NCBI GenBank assembly: GCA_029060215.1
Contig: JAIDUK010000003.1
Location: forward strand, 1-64,000
DNA length: 64,000 bases
From: Alistipes sp.
GTDB lineage: Bacteria; Bacteroidota; Bacteroidia; Bacteroidales; Rikenellaceae
Reading direction: 5' to 3'
Part shown: piece by piece, positions 1-7,466 of the stretch
Numbering within the stretch: the first letter of the stretch is position 1
Layout: the number at the start of each line of letters is the position of its first letter
Made by a program: the position numbers and the translations under genes
Notes under the pieces: generated by a model
Databases searched by the model: none
Seen by the model: only the letters and a program-made list of their open reading frames with translations
What the model was told of the DNA's origin: nothing

Positions 1-91
1 GTATTAATTATGGTAATAAAAATACAAAATATATTCTATTTTAGATATAAAAAAAGAATTTATTTTTACAATAACCACGAAATATTAAACC

Positions 92-601
92 CTACTTTCG
101 AATGCAATCCAGCGCTTTGAGTTCGTCGTATCGCTGCTGGAGTTTCCGACGGATCATCTCGTTCAGGACTTCGAGATGTTCGCCGACAAGGACGGCGTCC
201 GCTTCGGTCAAGCCGTATCGTCGAATCGATTCCGGGGTCAAACGAAGCGGAGCGTTGCAGCGCAATCCCATCTCGCAATGGTGATAAAGGAACGATTCGT
301 AAATGCGTTCGATGTATTCAGCGGTCAATTCTTCCACGGTTTCGATATGCACTTCGTGGAAGATGACGATGAGCGGATCGTCGGGCGCAACCGCATCGCC
401 CCTGCCGAAAAACTCCCGCAAAGACAAATACTCGCCGTCTGCATTCTTTATCGAAAATGACAGGACCGATGCGTGTTCCCACAGCGCATAAATATGGTGA
501 TGCGAGCGTTCCGACGCCACCAGAAACGACCGCAATATCCGTGCGGTCAACGGTCGCACGACACGGCGATCCGGTATTCGATTCGTTGCGTTCATAATCA
601 T
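92..601 (-). CDS. hypothetical protein, 169 residues
   Basis: I do not recognise a family. The product is soluble-looking, with no signal peptide or membrane segment. It carries a middle stretch rich in His and Glu (around FHEVHIETVEELTAEYIERI) and a helical, charged C-terminus. Two in-frame ATGs lie six bases apart (601 and 595); either could be the start, giving 169 or 167 residues. The gene stands alone on the minus strand, pointing away from the plus-strand tail-fibre genes, and its 5' side faces a 346-base gap with inverted repeats. Its place beside phage tail genes suggests an accessory phage gene, but that is inference only. Confidence 0.55.
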   Translation of the reverse strand: MIMNATNRIPDRRVVRPLTARILRSFLVASERSHHHIYALWEHASVLSFSIKNADGEYLSLREFFGRGDAVAPDDPLIVIFHEVHIETVEELTAEYIERIYESFLYHHCEMGLRCNAPLRLTPESIRRYGLTEADAVLVGEHLEVLNEMIRRKLQQRYDELKALDCIRK

Positions 602-947
602 CGAAATGGCAGATAGGATCGCGTCTGTCCGCCGGGCAAAAAGAACGTGGGCCTACTGCCGCTTATACTGGAGAGGTACTGGTATACCCACAAAGGATAA
701 GCACATATAGCCCACGCCGTAAAGCAGGGATATGACCATATCCCGAACCTTACGGCGAGAGCCGTTCGATGCGAGAATACGGTGTGCTCAACCCTTTGTT
801 AAAAATTACCAGTTTTCTCCAGAGTCAAGTCGGATAATATGTCGCACTCCGGTTGTGCGGAATGCAACTACAAAGATAAGGCATTCTTCGGAATTAGGGA
901 CTTTGTATCCCGAAAAAGGTTCGGCGAAGCGTTATTTTCACGTCGTT
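602..947. other. 346-base intergenic region with nested inverted repeats
   Basis: No convincing gene is seen here. The main structure is a nested inverted repeat at 716-756: outer arms GCCGTAA and TTACGGC, inner arms GGGATAT and ATATCCC around a GACC loop. A second pair, CGTGGGC near 649 and GCCCACG near 709, encloses most of the space before it. A minus-strand TATCTTTG (plus-strand CAAAGATA at about 871) resembles a Bacteroidetes -7 box but has no TTG at the right distance. The plus-strand fibre frame stays open back to an ATG at 732, but the residues before 948 look non-coding. Confidence 0.5.
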
Positions 948-3086
948 ATGGACGAAGTTCGCATCAAAGACCTCGCGAGCGCTTCTGGACAGTTGGCGGA
1001 GTTCGACGCATTCGAGTTCATCGTCGACGTCCCGACAGCCGCCGCATCGATGAAGGTTTCCGGCAAGGAGATCAAGGGTGTGATGGCTCCGAAGAGGCAT
1101 ACGCACGCCGTCTCCGACATCACGGGGCTGTCCGGCGAGTTCGATAAGAAGTTGGACAAGAAAGGCGGTACGATCTCGGGCGACTTGTCGGTTATGGGCG
1201 ATACGTACCTGCGGCGGCTTCATTTGGAGGAGTTCTTGGAGGTTCCCGAATACCGCTACAACCGCATCGAAACGGTCGTCGGCGATCGGTGGTCCGCTCC
1301 GGGCGGCGGCATCGTCGAGTTCGTCTCGCCGGAGAACCGGACGTTGGTCGTCAAGTTGGAGGCGGGCGAAATAAGCACCTTGCGCGAGAACGACCTCTGT
1401 ATGGGCATCTTCCTGAACTCGGCAATGGACGCACCGAGCGGCAATACCGTCGATTCGGACGACTCGTTCGGCAACCGCGCCTATGCCGGCTTCACGACCT
1501 GCTACTTCCGCCTTACCGAGTGCCTCGACTGCAACACTTACGCCGAATGGCGGTACGAATTGCGCGAGGGGTACCCCTATCACCCGCAGGCGGCGATGCA
1601 GTTCGTGGCATTCGGCAATACGACCGACAAGGAGCGCCGAACCTCCCGCTACGAAACCCGCACCTACCTGCGGTTTCTCACAGGTATGGACGACTGGACG
1701 ATCCGCACGGAGAATATCGCAGCGCAGTTCGGCGACCTTTCGAATCTCAAGTCGCACGGTCTGGATATGACCGGTTATTCGGCCTACCTGAAAAATATCT
1801 ACCTCACGGGCTTCCTCTCGGACAAGTCGGGCGACTCGTGGTTCGACTCCGCGACGGGCGATATGCAGCTCTTCAACCGTACGACGGGTTACGGCGTAAA
1901 TTTCCGCAACGGCATCCTGCGCTTCGGTCGCATCGACCCCGCGAAGCCCGATACAGGAACGGATTTCGACGAGTTGATGCAGACGATCTCCTCGACATTG
2001 GAAACGCTCGGCCGTATCAACTCGGACAAGTATGTTTCACCCGTGGAGAAGTCGTTTTTGAAAGAGCGCTTGCAGGATATCCGAACCGAATACGAACAAC
2101 TCCGCGCCAATGCCCTGCGGCTGCTCTCCGTGTTTCGTTATCGCAGCGCGAACGGCAAAGTACTTATGGTACACGGCAAGCGGCGCGTCGTCCGGTTGCT
2201 CGCCGACGAATGGACGCCCTACGAAGATGCCTATCAGCGGGCCGTCGCCGCCATCGGGAAATACACGCAGCCGGAGCCGGAGTTCATTCCGATCGGGGAT
2301 GATTTCGCCGACATCGAGGCTTACTACACGGCTCGCCGAACGATCGGGGCGCTCTTGGACGAGGCGGCGAAAAGCGACGACAGCGATCTGGAGTATCTAC
2401 GCGAAAACTTTCAGGATATCTCGACGGAGATCGATGCCGGAAGCGGCGTGGTGCTGTCCGGGTTCGTCGGCGTAAAGGACGATACGGACAAGAAGGTCGT
2501 GGCGGGTATGGCAGGCTGCGCATTGAAAGGCGCTCCGACGTCGAAGCACGGCAAGTTGATGTTCTTCGCCGGAGCGGACGGTATCGAGAACGCTGCGACG
2601 GCTGCCACACGCATCTACGAAGACGGACACGTCGAAATGGCGAGCGGCATCTTCAGCGGATATTCGAAGGTGCAGTTCAAATACTTCACGGACGAAGGCA
2701 CGGACTACAACGCCTCGACCCGCAAGTATACATTGAACCGCAACTTCAACCTGATCGCCAACGGCGCAGATTTCGGCAGTTACATCGTCTGGTTGAACCT
2801 GCCCGTATCGTCCGAGTATATCGGCAGCGTGGTAAACCTCTACGACTGTCCGATCCGCACCCGTTCATCGCCCAGTCTGGTACTTGCAGCGGACGACACG
2901 CAGTCGGGCATCGTGACGACACTGAAGAAAGATGCCTACGGAATGGGCTATCTACCGGTTCCTCGCATCGAGACCTACGGAGGACTGTTGCAACTGTTGG
3001 CTGTGCCGTCGCCCTATTCCTCCGCCAAATGCATGTGGCACGTAACTTATCAGATGATGTCCGAATTCAAGATTTACGAAGAATAA
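948..3086 (+). CDS. phage tail fibre / tail-tip structural protein
   Basis: A protein of about 712 residues with the look of a Bacteroidetes phage tail fibre. It opens with a short MDEVRIKDLASASGQ N-terminus, followed by the KGVMAPKRHTHAVSDITGL stretch; HTHxxxDITGL is a frequent fibre motif. It then has KKGGTISGDLSVMGD, another common phage fibre segment, and a long beta-rich body. Around residues 370-400 there is a helical stretch (SPVEKSFLKERLQDIRTEYEQL) of the kind seen before fibre tips. I chose ATG 948 because protein-like sequence starts there; an in-frame ATG at 732 adds 72 unconvincing residues. It heads a three-gene plus-strand block, with a 19-base gap to the next gene. No baseplate gene precedes it. 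Confidence 0.75.
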   Translation: MDEVRIKDLASASGQLAEFDAFEFIVDVPTAAASMKVSGKEIKGVMAPKRHTHAVSDITGLSGEFDKKLDKKGGTISGDLSVMGDTYLRRLHLEEFLEVPEYRYNRIETVVGDRWSAPGGGIVEFVSPENRTLVVKLEAGEISTLRENDLCMGIFLNSAMDAPSGNTVDSDDSFGNRAYAGFTTCYFRLTECLDCNTYAEWRYELREGYPYHPQAAMQFVAFGNTTDKERRTSRYETRTYLRFLTGMDDWTIRTENIAAQFGDLSNLKSHGLDMTGYSAYLKNIYLTGFLSDKSGDSWFDSATGDMQLFNRTTGYGVNFRNGILRFGRIDPAKPDTGTDFDELMQTISSTLETLGRINSDKYVSPVEKSFLKERLQDIRTEYEQLRANALRLLSVFRYRSANGKVLMVHGKRRVVRLLADEWTPYEDAYQRAVAAIGKYTQPEPEFIPIGDDFADIEAYYTARRTIGALLDEAAKSDDSDLEYLRENFQDISTEIDAGSGVVLSGFVGVKDDTDKKVVAGMAGCALKGAPTSKHGKLMFFAGADGIENAATAATRIYEDGHVEMASGIFSGYSKVQFKYFTDEGTDYNASTRKYTLNRNFNLIANGADFGSYIVWLNLPVSSEYIGSVVNLYDCPIRTRSSPSLVLAADDTQSGIVTTLKKDAYGMGYLPVPRIETYGGLLQLLAVPSPYSSAKCMWHVTYQMMSEFKIYEE

Positions 3087-3105
3087 TCTACTAAAAACAA
3101 CGAAC

Positions 3106-3348
3106 ATGGAGAATAATTCATTCGAAATCGTAAAGGATATAGATATCGAAGCGATAGCGGATCCCGTATCGGGAGCGATCACGCTCTCTCAGCTCCCGAA
3201 GGTAACGACTTTGGCAGCCACCGACCTTATCGAAATCGATCGCAACGGTACGGGGGCTGCCGTAACTTATGCGACGTTGGTCGATGCGATGACCGCCTCG
3301 CTCGGGCTGACGGGCATCGAGGAGGCACTGAACCATATTATCGGATAG
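3106..3348 (+). CDS. small phage tail-associated protein, 80 residues
   Basis: The 80-residue product contains LSQLPKVTTLAATDLIEIDR followed by GTGAAVTYATLVDAM. This is the short module common in phage fibre proteins, where a 'values to be set' segment precedes the shaft. It has no signal peptide or membrane helix. The gene lies 19 bases after the fibre gene and 3 bases before the BspA-repeat gene, so the three are surely cotranscribed. I infer that it is a connector or small adhesin of the same tail organelle; no enzymatic role is suggested. Confidence 0.65.
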   Translation: MENNSFEIVKDIDIEAIADPVSGAITLSQLPKVTTLAATDLIEIDRNGTGAAVTYATLVDAMTASLGLTGIEEALNHIIG

Positions 3349-3351
3349 CAT

Positions 3352-4053
3352 ATGGCAGACTTTACTTCACTCGTTTTGCGGCTCGATGCGCTGCGGCAGC
3401 ACCTTGCCGGGACGCTCCGCGACAAAGGCGTGGCGACAACCGACGAAGAGACGTTGGCATCGCTCGTCGATAAAGTCGCATTGATGGACAGCACCAGCGG
3501 AATGAATCAGATCCGCAACGGCTACCAGCTCTTTCGGGGCAATACGACGATGTCGGTATTTCCGGAGTTCGATACGGCGTCGTTCGATTCGATGTATCAG
3601 ATGTGCTACGGCTGTACGGCACTGGAGCGCGTGCCGACGCTCGACACCTCGAACGTCGCGAATATGATGTATGCTTTCTACGGTTGTACGAACTTGCAGG
3701 AGATCGGCGGATTGGACACCTCGCGCATTACCTCCGCCTCGGAGATGTTCCACGGCTGCAAGAACCTGCGCAAAATCGGCGGAAGACTCGACTTCAGCAA
3801 GGTAACATCGAAGATCGACACGACATTCGTCTCCTGCTCCGCACTCGAAACGGTCATCATCGACGGCCCCGTCAGCGTGGATATCGCGATGAACGGCTGC
3901 CCGAAACTCACGGTCGAGAGTTTGGTATTCCTGCTGAATGCTCTATCCGACACAGGTAATGGCAAGACCTGCAATATCGGAGCGAAGAACCTTGCGAAAC
4001 TGAATGCTATCCAAAAAGCGATCGCGACAGACAAGGGGTGGACACTGATTTAA
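3352..4053 (+). CDS. BspA-type leucine-rich repeat (DUF285-like) tail protein
   Basis: A 233-residue protein. Residues 1-50 (MADFTSLVLRLDALRQHL, then TDEETLASLVDKVALMD) look like a phage structural N-terminus. Residues about 70-165 hold BspA/DUF285-type repeats: MYQMCYGCTALERVPTLDTS, MMYAFYGCTNLQEIGGLDTS and MFHGCKNLRKIGGRLDFSKV, each with a GC(T/K)xL core. BspA repeats bind host proteins or surfaces in oral and gut bacteria. Here the repeat array sits in the last gene of a phage tail block, so a receptor-binding or mucus-binding role is the natural inference. Its stop overlaps the stop of the convergent DUF2971 gene by 4 bases. Confidence 0.75.
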   Translation: MADFTSLVLRLDALRQHLAGTLRDKGVATTDEETLASLVDKVALMDSTSGMNQIRNGYQLFRGNTTMSVFPEFDTASFDSMYQMCYGCTALERVPTLDTSNVANMMYAFYGCTNLQEIGGLDTSRITSASEMFHGCKNLRKIGGRLDFSKVTSKIDTTFVSCSALETVIIDGPVSVDIAMNGCPKLTVESLVFLLNALSDTGNGKTCNIGAKNLAKLNAIQKAIATDKGWTLI

Positions 4054-4973
4054 TACTTTACAATTTCGCATTTGATATTATCGAAGCCTTTCTGATCCAA
4101 AAAGGCTTCTACTGCTGATTGTGCGTGGATATTTCGGACGAATATGCGAATCAAAGCCAATTCAGGAAGAAAAAATTCTCGATAGTAAATATATCGCTCC
4201 TCTTTCGTCCTCATTTTCTCTTTTAGCAATGGAGATACGATATCTCCGCTTTTCATTTCCATATTCAATGCGGATGCAATAGCATCGATTAACAGAGCAT
4301 TTGCTTGTATGAACTCAGTATATGCAGGAACCGGAGCAGATAAAATCATCCGGAATTCTTCCTCTTGTTTAAAGCAGTTTCTTTTAATGCGCGGAGCAAA
4401 GAAATACAGTATATACATGGCAACGAATCGTACGAATAATTGAGGGTATTTTGGTAACATCTCCAAACACAGTTTTTTGTTGCCTTGTAATAGTGCTAAT
4501 CCTCCATCCGTATAGGCTTCATAAACTATTCGTATCAATTCCGCATCCCCGATAGTGTCTTCATAAATACATTTTTCCAATTTATAAATAATCGCAGTAT
4601 CGTATATTCCTCTCGTTTGCGGAAAATCTATTTCAAGCACAGCCCCATTTCCGTGATCCGCATAATTTTCCCACATATATGCATTGTCATTGCGGGCCGT
4701 TACGGAAATTACATACGGGTTCGGCAGATTTACGTTATTCTCAATGGTCTCCCGCCTGAATAAAGCGGCAATTCGTCTATCCTGTTTGAGATTGTATTTG
4801 CCTTCCATAATGGACAAATACTTACGAGTAAAATCGACACCTAATAGATATTCTTCCTTATCTACGAAACAATCGTACCGAGTTGCCCAAAAACAAAGTC
4901 CTTTGCCATTATTTTCATTCGATCGAATAATTCCTCGAAGAGCATCTAAAGAAGTATAGTGATAATAAGTCAT
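4050..4973 (-). CDS. DUF2971 family protein
   Basis: The 307-residue product begins MTYYHYTSLDALRGIIRSNE and contains CFWATRYDCFVDKEE and SVTARNDNAYMWENYADHGN, the recognisable pattern of DUF2971: an opening Tyr/His motif, W-A-x-R with an aspartate soon after, then a W-x-x-Y-A-D/G segment. DUF2971 proteins have no established biochemical role but are often seen in phage and defence islands. The gene is clearly more AT-rich than its neighbours, which suggests transfer. It lies between the convergent BspA tail gene (4-base overlap) and the alcohol dehydrogenase gene, whose stop is 15 bases upstream of this start. I regard it as cargo. Confidence 0.75.
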   Translation of the reverse strand: MTYYHYTSLDALRGIIRSNENNGKGLCFWATRYDCFVDKEEYLLGVDFTRKYLSIMEGKYNLKQDRRIAALFRRETIENNVNLPNPYVISVTARNDNAYMWENYADHGNGAVLEIDFPQTRGIYDTAIIYKLEKCIYEDTIGDAELIRIVYEAYTDGGLALLQGNKKLCLEMLPKYPQLFVRFVAMYILYFFAPRIKRNCFKQEEEFRMILSAPVPAYTEFIQANALLIDAIASALNMEMKSGDIVSPLLKEKMRTKEERYIYYREFFLPELALIRIFVRNIHAQSAVEAFLDQKGFDNIKCEIVKY

Positions 4974-4988
4974 ATCTTAGTCAAAATT

Positions 4989-6026
4989 TTAATATAAATC
5001 GATCGCCACCTTGATCGCTCCATCGCGGCGGTTTTCGAAAAGGTCGTATGCCTCGGCGATGCGGCCGAGCGGATAGCGGTGCGTGATGAGCGGCGTGGTA
5101 TCGATCTCGCCCGCCTCGATCAGCCGGAGGATTTCGGCGCAGTCGCAGCCGTCCACGCCGCCCGTTTTGAAGGTAAGGTTCTTGCCGTACATGTCGGGCA
5201 GCGGCAACATCTGCGGCCGGTCGTAGAGCGCAACAATGACAACCGTCGCATTGGGGCGGGCGCACTCCCACGCCAGACGGAACGTATCCTCCGCACCGGC
5301 CACCTCCAGCACGACGTCGGCGCCGCCACGGTCGCTGTTCGCAAGAACCGCCTCGCGACACTCCTCCGGTGCGACCGTCAGCACCTCGGGATAGTGCTCC
5401 CGCACGAATCGCCACCGTTCGGGCGATTTTTCGCAGACGATGATTCGCTTCGGGCGCTTCAATCTTGCGCAAAGCAGCGTGCAGATACCCGTCGGTCCGG
5501 CACCGATAATCAGGACCGTGTCGTCGGGCGCGATCTCCGAAATCTTCGCCGCCCAATAGCCCGTGGCCAGAATATCGCCGACGAACAATGCCTGTTCGTC
5601 GCTCACCGTATCGGGAATGCGGTTCAACCCCAGATCGGCATGCGGCACGCGGACATACTCCGCCTGCCCGCCGTCGATGCGGCAGCCCAGCGCCCAACCT
5701 CCGTCGGGATCGATGCAATTGTTCACGTAGCCGCGCTTGCAAAAGAAGCATTCGCCGCAAAAGGTCTCGACGTTGACCGTCACGCGGTCGCCGACCTTTA
5801 CGCTGCGCACCTCCGACCCGACCGCCTCGACGATGCCGACCATCTCGTGGCCGACGGTGATGCCCTCGACGGCGCGCGGCACGCTGCCGTGCTTGATATG
5901 CAGGTCACTGGTGCAGATGCTCGCGAGCGTCACGCGCACGATGGCGTCGCGAGGATCCTGCAAGGCGGGGTTCGGCTTGTCGAGCAGTCCGAACCGGCCG
6001 TGTTCGATATAGGTATAGGCTTTCAT
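4989..6026 (-). CDS. zinc-dependent medium-chain alcohol dehydrogenase
   Basis: A 345-residue medium-chain dehydrogenase/reductase that oxidises an alcohol or polyol with NAD(P). Catalytic zinc ligands are visible in ASICTSDLHIKHG and GITVGHEMVG. The structural zinc lobe is intact (CGECFFCKRGYVNNC), and the Rossmann motif is VLIIGAGPTGICTLL. Substrate cannot be read from sequence; threonine dehydrogenase-like and sorbitol dehydrogenase-like members share this pattern. The gene is GC-rich and looks like host metabolism, although phage tail genes lie on its left and prophage accessory genes on its right. A TAAATTTG sequence upstream on the minus strand could be a -7 box, but no TTG lies at the correct distance. 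Confidence 0.85.
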   Translation of the reverse strand: MKAYTYIEHGRFGLLDKPNPALQDPRDAIVRVTLASICTSDLHIKHGSVPRAVEGITVGHEMVGIVEAVGSEVRSVKVGDRVTVNVETFCGECFFCKRGYVNNCIDPDGGWALGCRIDGGQAEYVRVPHADLGLNRIPDTVSDEQALFVGDILATGYWAAKISEIAPDDTVLIIGAGPTGICTLLCARLKRPKRIIVCEKSPERWRFVREHYPEVLTVAPEECREAVLANSDRGGADVVLEVAGAEDTFRLAWECARPNATVVIVALYDRPQMLPLPDMYGKNLTFKTGGVDGCDCAEILRLIEAGEIDTTPLITHRYPLGRIAEAYDLFENRRDGAIKVAIDLY

Positions 6027-6079
6027 CGTATTCTGTTTTCGTTACAAATTTAATCATTATTTACATACAAAATAAAATA

Positions 6080-6127
6080 CCGGAGCCGCACATGATGCGG
6101 CTCCGGCTGCAATAAACAACTGATGGA
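6080..6127. repeat. hairpin repeat copy 1 plus GCAATAAACAACTGA motif
   Basis: Arms CCGGAGCCGCA (6080-6090) and TGCGGCTCCGG (6096-6106) enclose a 5-base loop, followed on the plus strand by CTGCAATAAACAACTGATGGA. The same hairpin and tail recur at 7350-7400. On the minus strand the hairpin is followed by a T-rich run, so it may be a backup terminator for the accessory gene at 6227-6514. Confidence 0.7.
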
Positions 6128-6181
6128 GCACGATAGATTTCCTATCGAAAGAGACGCGTGCAACCCTGCTCCGGGGTTAGG

Positions 6182-6218
6182 ACGGATGCTCCCCGTTCAA
6201 TCTGCGGGGAGCATCCGT
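6182..6218 (-). terminator. strong hairpin after accessory gene 1
   Basis: Perfect 14-base arms ACGGATGCTCCCCG (6182-6195) and CGGGGAGCATCCGT (6205-6218) with a 9-base loop, directly downstream of the minus-strand stop at 6227. There is no clear T-run, so it may be a stabiliser or a weak terminator. Confidence 0.7.
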
Positions 6219-6226
6219 GCGTCGGT

Positions 6227-6514
6227 CTATTCCTCTTCGCTTTCGAACCACTCGCGGAAGTAGTCGTAGAAGCGCTCTTTGGTCCTATCCGCCATGCGAT
6301 CGAAGTTCGTCAGGATGAACTCGCGACCTTCGGTATTCCACTCGGCCGGGGTCTCGATAGCCCGGAAATTTACCGGTTCGACGATTACGCCTTCGTACTC
6401 TTCCAACAATTCGCGCGCCTTGCGAGCCATGTCACGCACCTCATCCGTCGCCTGCGCCCAATTCGTAGCATTCTTCGGGAATCTCTCTAAAAACCGTTCG
6501 ATGTTCGTCCTCAT
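6227..6514 (-). CDS. small acidic phage accessory protein, 95 residues
   Basis: The 95-residue product is helical and acidic, ending in Glu-rich WFESEEE. It carries ARKARELLEEYEGVIVEPVN and an FRAIETPAEWNTEGREFIL segment. I recognise no family. It is the leftmost of six small minus-strand genes and has its own promoter of the repeated type (-7 at 6547-6554) and its own hairpin downstream. That layout, one gene with its own promoter and hairpin, is what is expected of a phage moron. Function is unknown. Confidence 0.6.
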   Translation of the reverse strand: MRTNIERFLERFPKNATNWAQATDEVRDMARKARELLEEYEGVIVEPVNFRAIETPAEWNTEGREFILTNFDRMADRTKERFYDYFREWFESEEE

Positions 6515-6546
6515 AATTCGCTCTTTTTTAGTTGTTTATCGTACTG

Positions 6547-6577
6547 CAAACATAACATCGTTATTCGGAACACGCAA
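6547..6577 (-). promoter_or_regulatory. repeated Bacteroidetes-type promoter, copy 1
   Basis: On the minus strand TTG (6577-6575), 20 bases, then TATGTTTG (6554-6547), an exact match to the TTG-N20-TAnnTTTG pattern. The spacer (CGTGTTCCGAATAACGATGT) and upstream bases are nearly identical in copies at 7202-7232, 7832-7862 and 8645-8675. It drives the gene at 6227-6514. Confidence 0.85.
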
Positions 6578-6664
6578 GTTGTTCGGCGACTATTATCGTA
6601 TTTATTTTCAATAGATTAGATGCTATAAAAAGATAGCGGAACCGAGCATTATCGTTGTAGGCGA

Positions 6665-6862
6665 TTATTCCGCTTTCTCGATAATTACGAACCGATCGAC
6701 TTCGGGAATGACTGCCAAGCCTCCCCATGTGCCGTGCAGTTGTCCGAGCGAGTCGATGAACTCGATCGTACCCTCCTTGCCGTCGTAACGGCTATCCTCG
6801 TCGCGAAGATGGATAATGCGAATCTTGTCGCCTACCGTTGCATTTGCATTCATCGTTTTCAT
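6665..6862 (-). CDS. DUF4314-like small protein, 65 residues
   Basis: The product, about 62-65 residues (a second ATG at 6853 is possible), reads TVGDKIRIIHLRDEDSRYDG, KEGTIEFIDSLGQLHGTWGG and ends LAVIPEVDRFVIIEKAE. This fits the DUF4314 pattern: a small beta-barrel-like domain with a G-x-x-G-T-V turn and a closing DRF. These domains are common in phages and mobile elements, and their function is not known. The gene is the second in a unit started by the promoter at 7202-7232, but a strong hairpin at 6895-6922 lies directly upstream of its start, so its expression may be reduced or may need readthrough. Confidence 0.65.
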   Translation of the reverse strand: MKTMNANATVGDKIRIIHLRDEDSRYDGKEGTIEFIDSLGQLHGTWGGLAVIPEVDRFVIIEKAE

Positions 6863-6894
6863 CTCTTTATGTGTTTCCCGGTTTCGGGTCTTAA

Positions 6895-6922
6895 CCCCGC
6901 CGAGGAAGATTTCTCGGCGGGG
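6895..6922 (-). terminator. intergenic hairpin between two accessory genes
   Basis: Perfect 10-base arms CCCCGCCGAG (6895-6904) and CTCGGCGGGG (6913-6922) around an 8-base loop. It lies between the stop of the 6938-7156 gene and the start of the 6665-6862 gene and would terminate or attenuate minus-strand transcription. Confidence 0.75.
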
Positions 6923-6937
6923 TCGTCTCTCGTTTCG

Positions 6938-7156
6938 TCAATCAGCCGTCTCTTCCGATTCCCAACGCTCAGCGAGCAATGTAAGGATCCGGTTGTTGAT
7001 GTCGTGATTCGCATTCGATAATTCGCCGTAGCGGTTGCCGGCACGTCTGTTTTCGTCGGCAAGGCGTTGCATCTCCTTGCGGTTCTTCTCGAATTCGACC
7101 TCCAACCGGTCGAGTTCGGCGTCGATTTCCGTTCTTTTTCGATTCGCTGTATTCAT
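6938..7156 (-). CDS. coiled-coil accessory protein, 72 residues
   Basis: The product (start MNTANRKRTEIDAELDRLEV) is almost entirely a predicted coiled coil, with Leu/Ile heptads through EFEKNRKEMQRLADENR, then NANHDINNRILTLLAERW. The frame stays open upstream to 7216, but that part covers the promoter at 7202-7232, so the ATG at 7156 is preferred. No family is recognised. As a short coiled-coil phage protein it could be a small regulator or an adaptor; nothing in the sequence decides this. Confidence 0.6.
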   Translation of the reverse strand: MNTANRKRTEIDAELDRLEVEFEKNRKEMQRLADENRRAGNRYGELSNANHDINNRILTLLAERWESEETAD

Positions 7157-7201
7157 AATCGAGTCGTTTAATAGATTGTAGTTCAATTGTTTATTGCACT
7201 G

Positions 7202-7232
7202 CAAACATAACATCATTATTCGGAACGCGCAA
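7202..7232 (-). promoter_or_regulatory. repeated Bacteroidetes-type promoter, copy 2
   Basis: Minus-strand TTG (7232-7230), 20 bases, TATGTTTG (7209-7202). The spacer differs from copy 1 at only a few positions. It drives the gene at 6938-7156 and possibly 6665-6862. Confidence 0.85.
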
Positions 7233-7349
7233 GTTTATCGGCAACTTAATTCAAAGAATATCAACTATTTATCAGGCATTTTCCATATGGTAAATATACA
7301 TTCTGTCGAAGATTCGTTGCAGAAACAATGTCCCGCCTTCGAACGGAAA

Positions 7350-7400
7350 CCGGAGCCGTACACGATGTACGGCTCCGGTCGCAATAAACAACTGAATGGA
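7350..7400. repeat. hairpin repeat copy 2 plus GCAATAAACAACTGA motif
   Basis: Arms CCGGAGCCGTACA (7350-7362) and TGTACGGCTCCGG (7366-7378) with a 3-base loop, then TCGCAATAAACAACTGAATGG on the plus strand. It is the sister of the hairpin at 6080-6106. The compensated change (GCA/TGC versus GTACA/TGTAC) shows that the stem itself is conserved. Confidence 0.75.
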
Positions 7401-7414
7401 CGAAACGAGGGAAA

Positions 7415-7430
7415 GCCTCCCGTCGGAGGC
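7415..7430 (-). terminator. short hairpin after accessory gene at 7467-7799
   Basis: Arms GCCTCC (7415-7420) and GGAGGC (7425-7430) with a 4-base loop, 36 bases past the stop codon. A modest terminator candidate without a T-run. Confidence 0.5.
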
Positions 7431-7466
7431 TCGGAGCATTCGCTCCTTACGATCGGAAGTCGGTTA

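Noticed and set aside
660-795. Short minus-strand peptide MVISLLYGVGYMCLSFVGIP.. and a group II intron domain V-like sequence near 757-787
   Set aside because: The peptide has no upstream promoter or neighbour and overlaps the inverted repeat. The domain V resemblance (GAGCCG.. to ..TGCTC) lacks the conserved tetraloop and bulge, and no intron protein is present.
894-1757. Long antisense frame opposite the tail fibre gene
   Set aside because: It is a mirror of the plus-strand fibre gene, with low-complexity Arg/Asp-rich translation and no family pattern; the plus strand has a clear structural protein.
4989-6026. Alcohol dehydrogenase as a phage-encoded gene
   Set aside because: Its composition and complete zinc-enzyme motifs fit host metabolism. 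Its place between phage segments is more easily explained by rearrangement or by a prophage edge near 6.0-6.1 kb.
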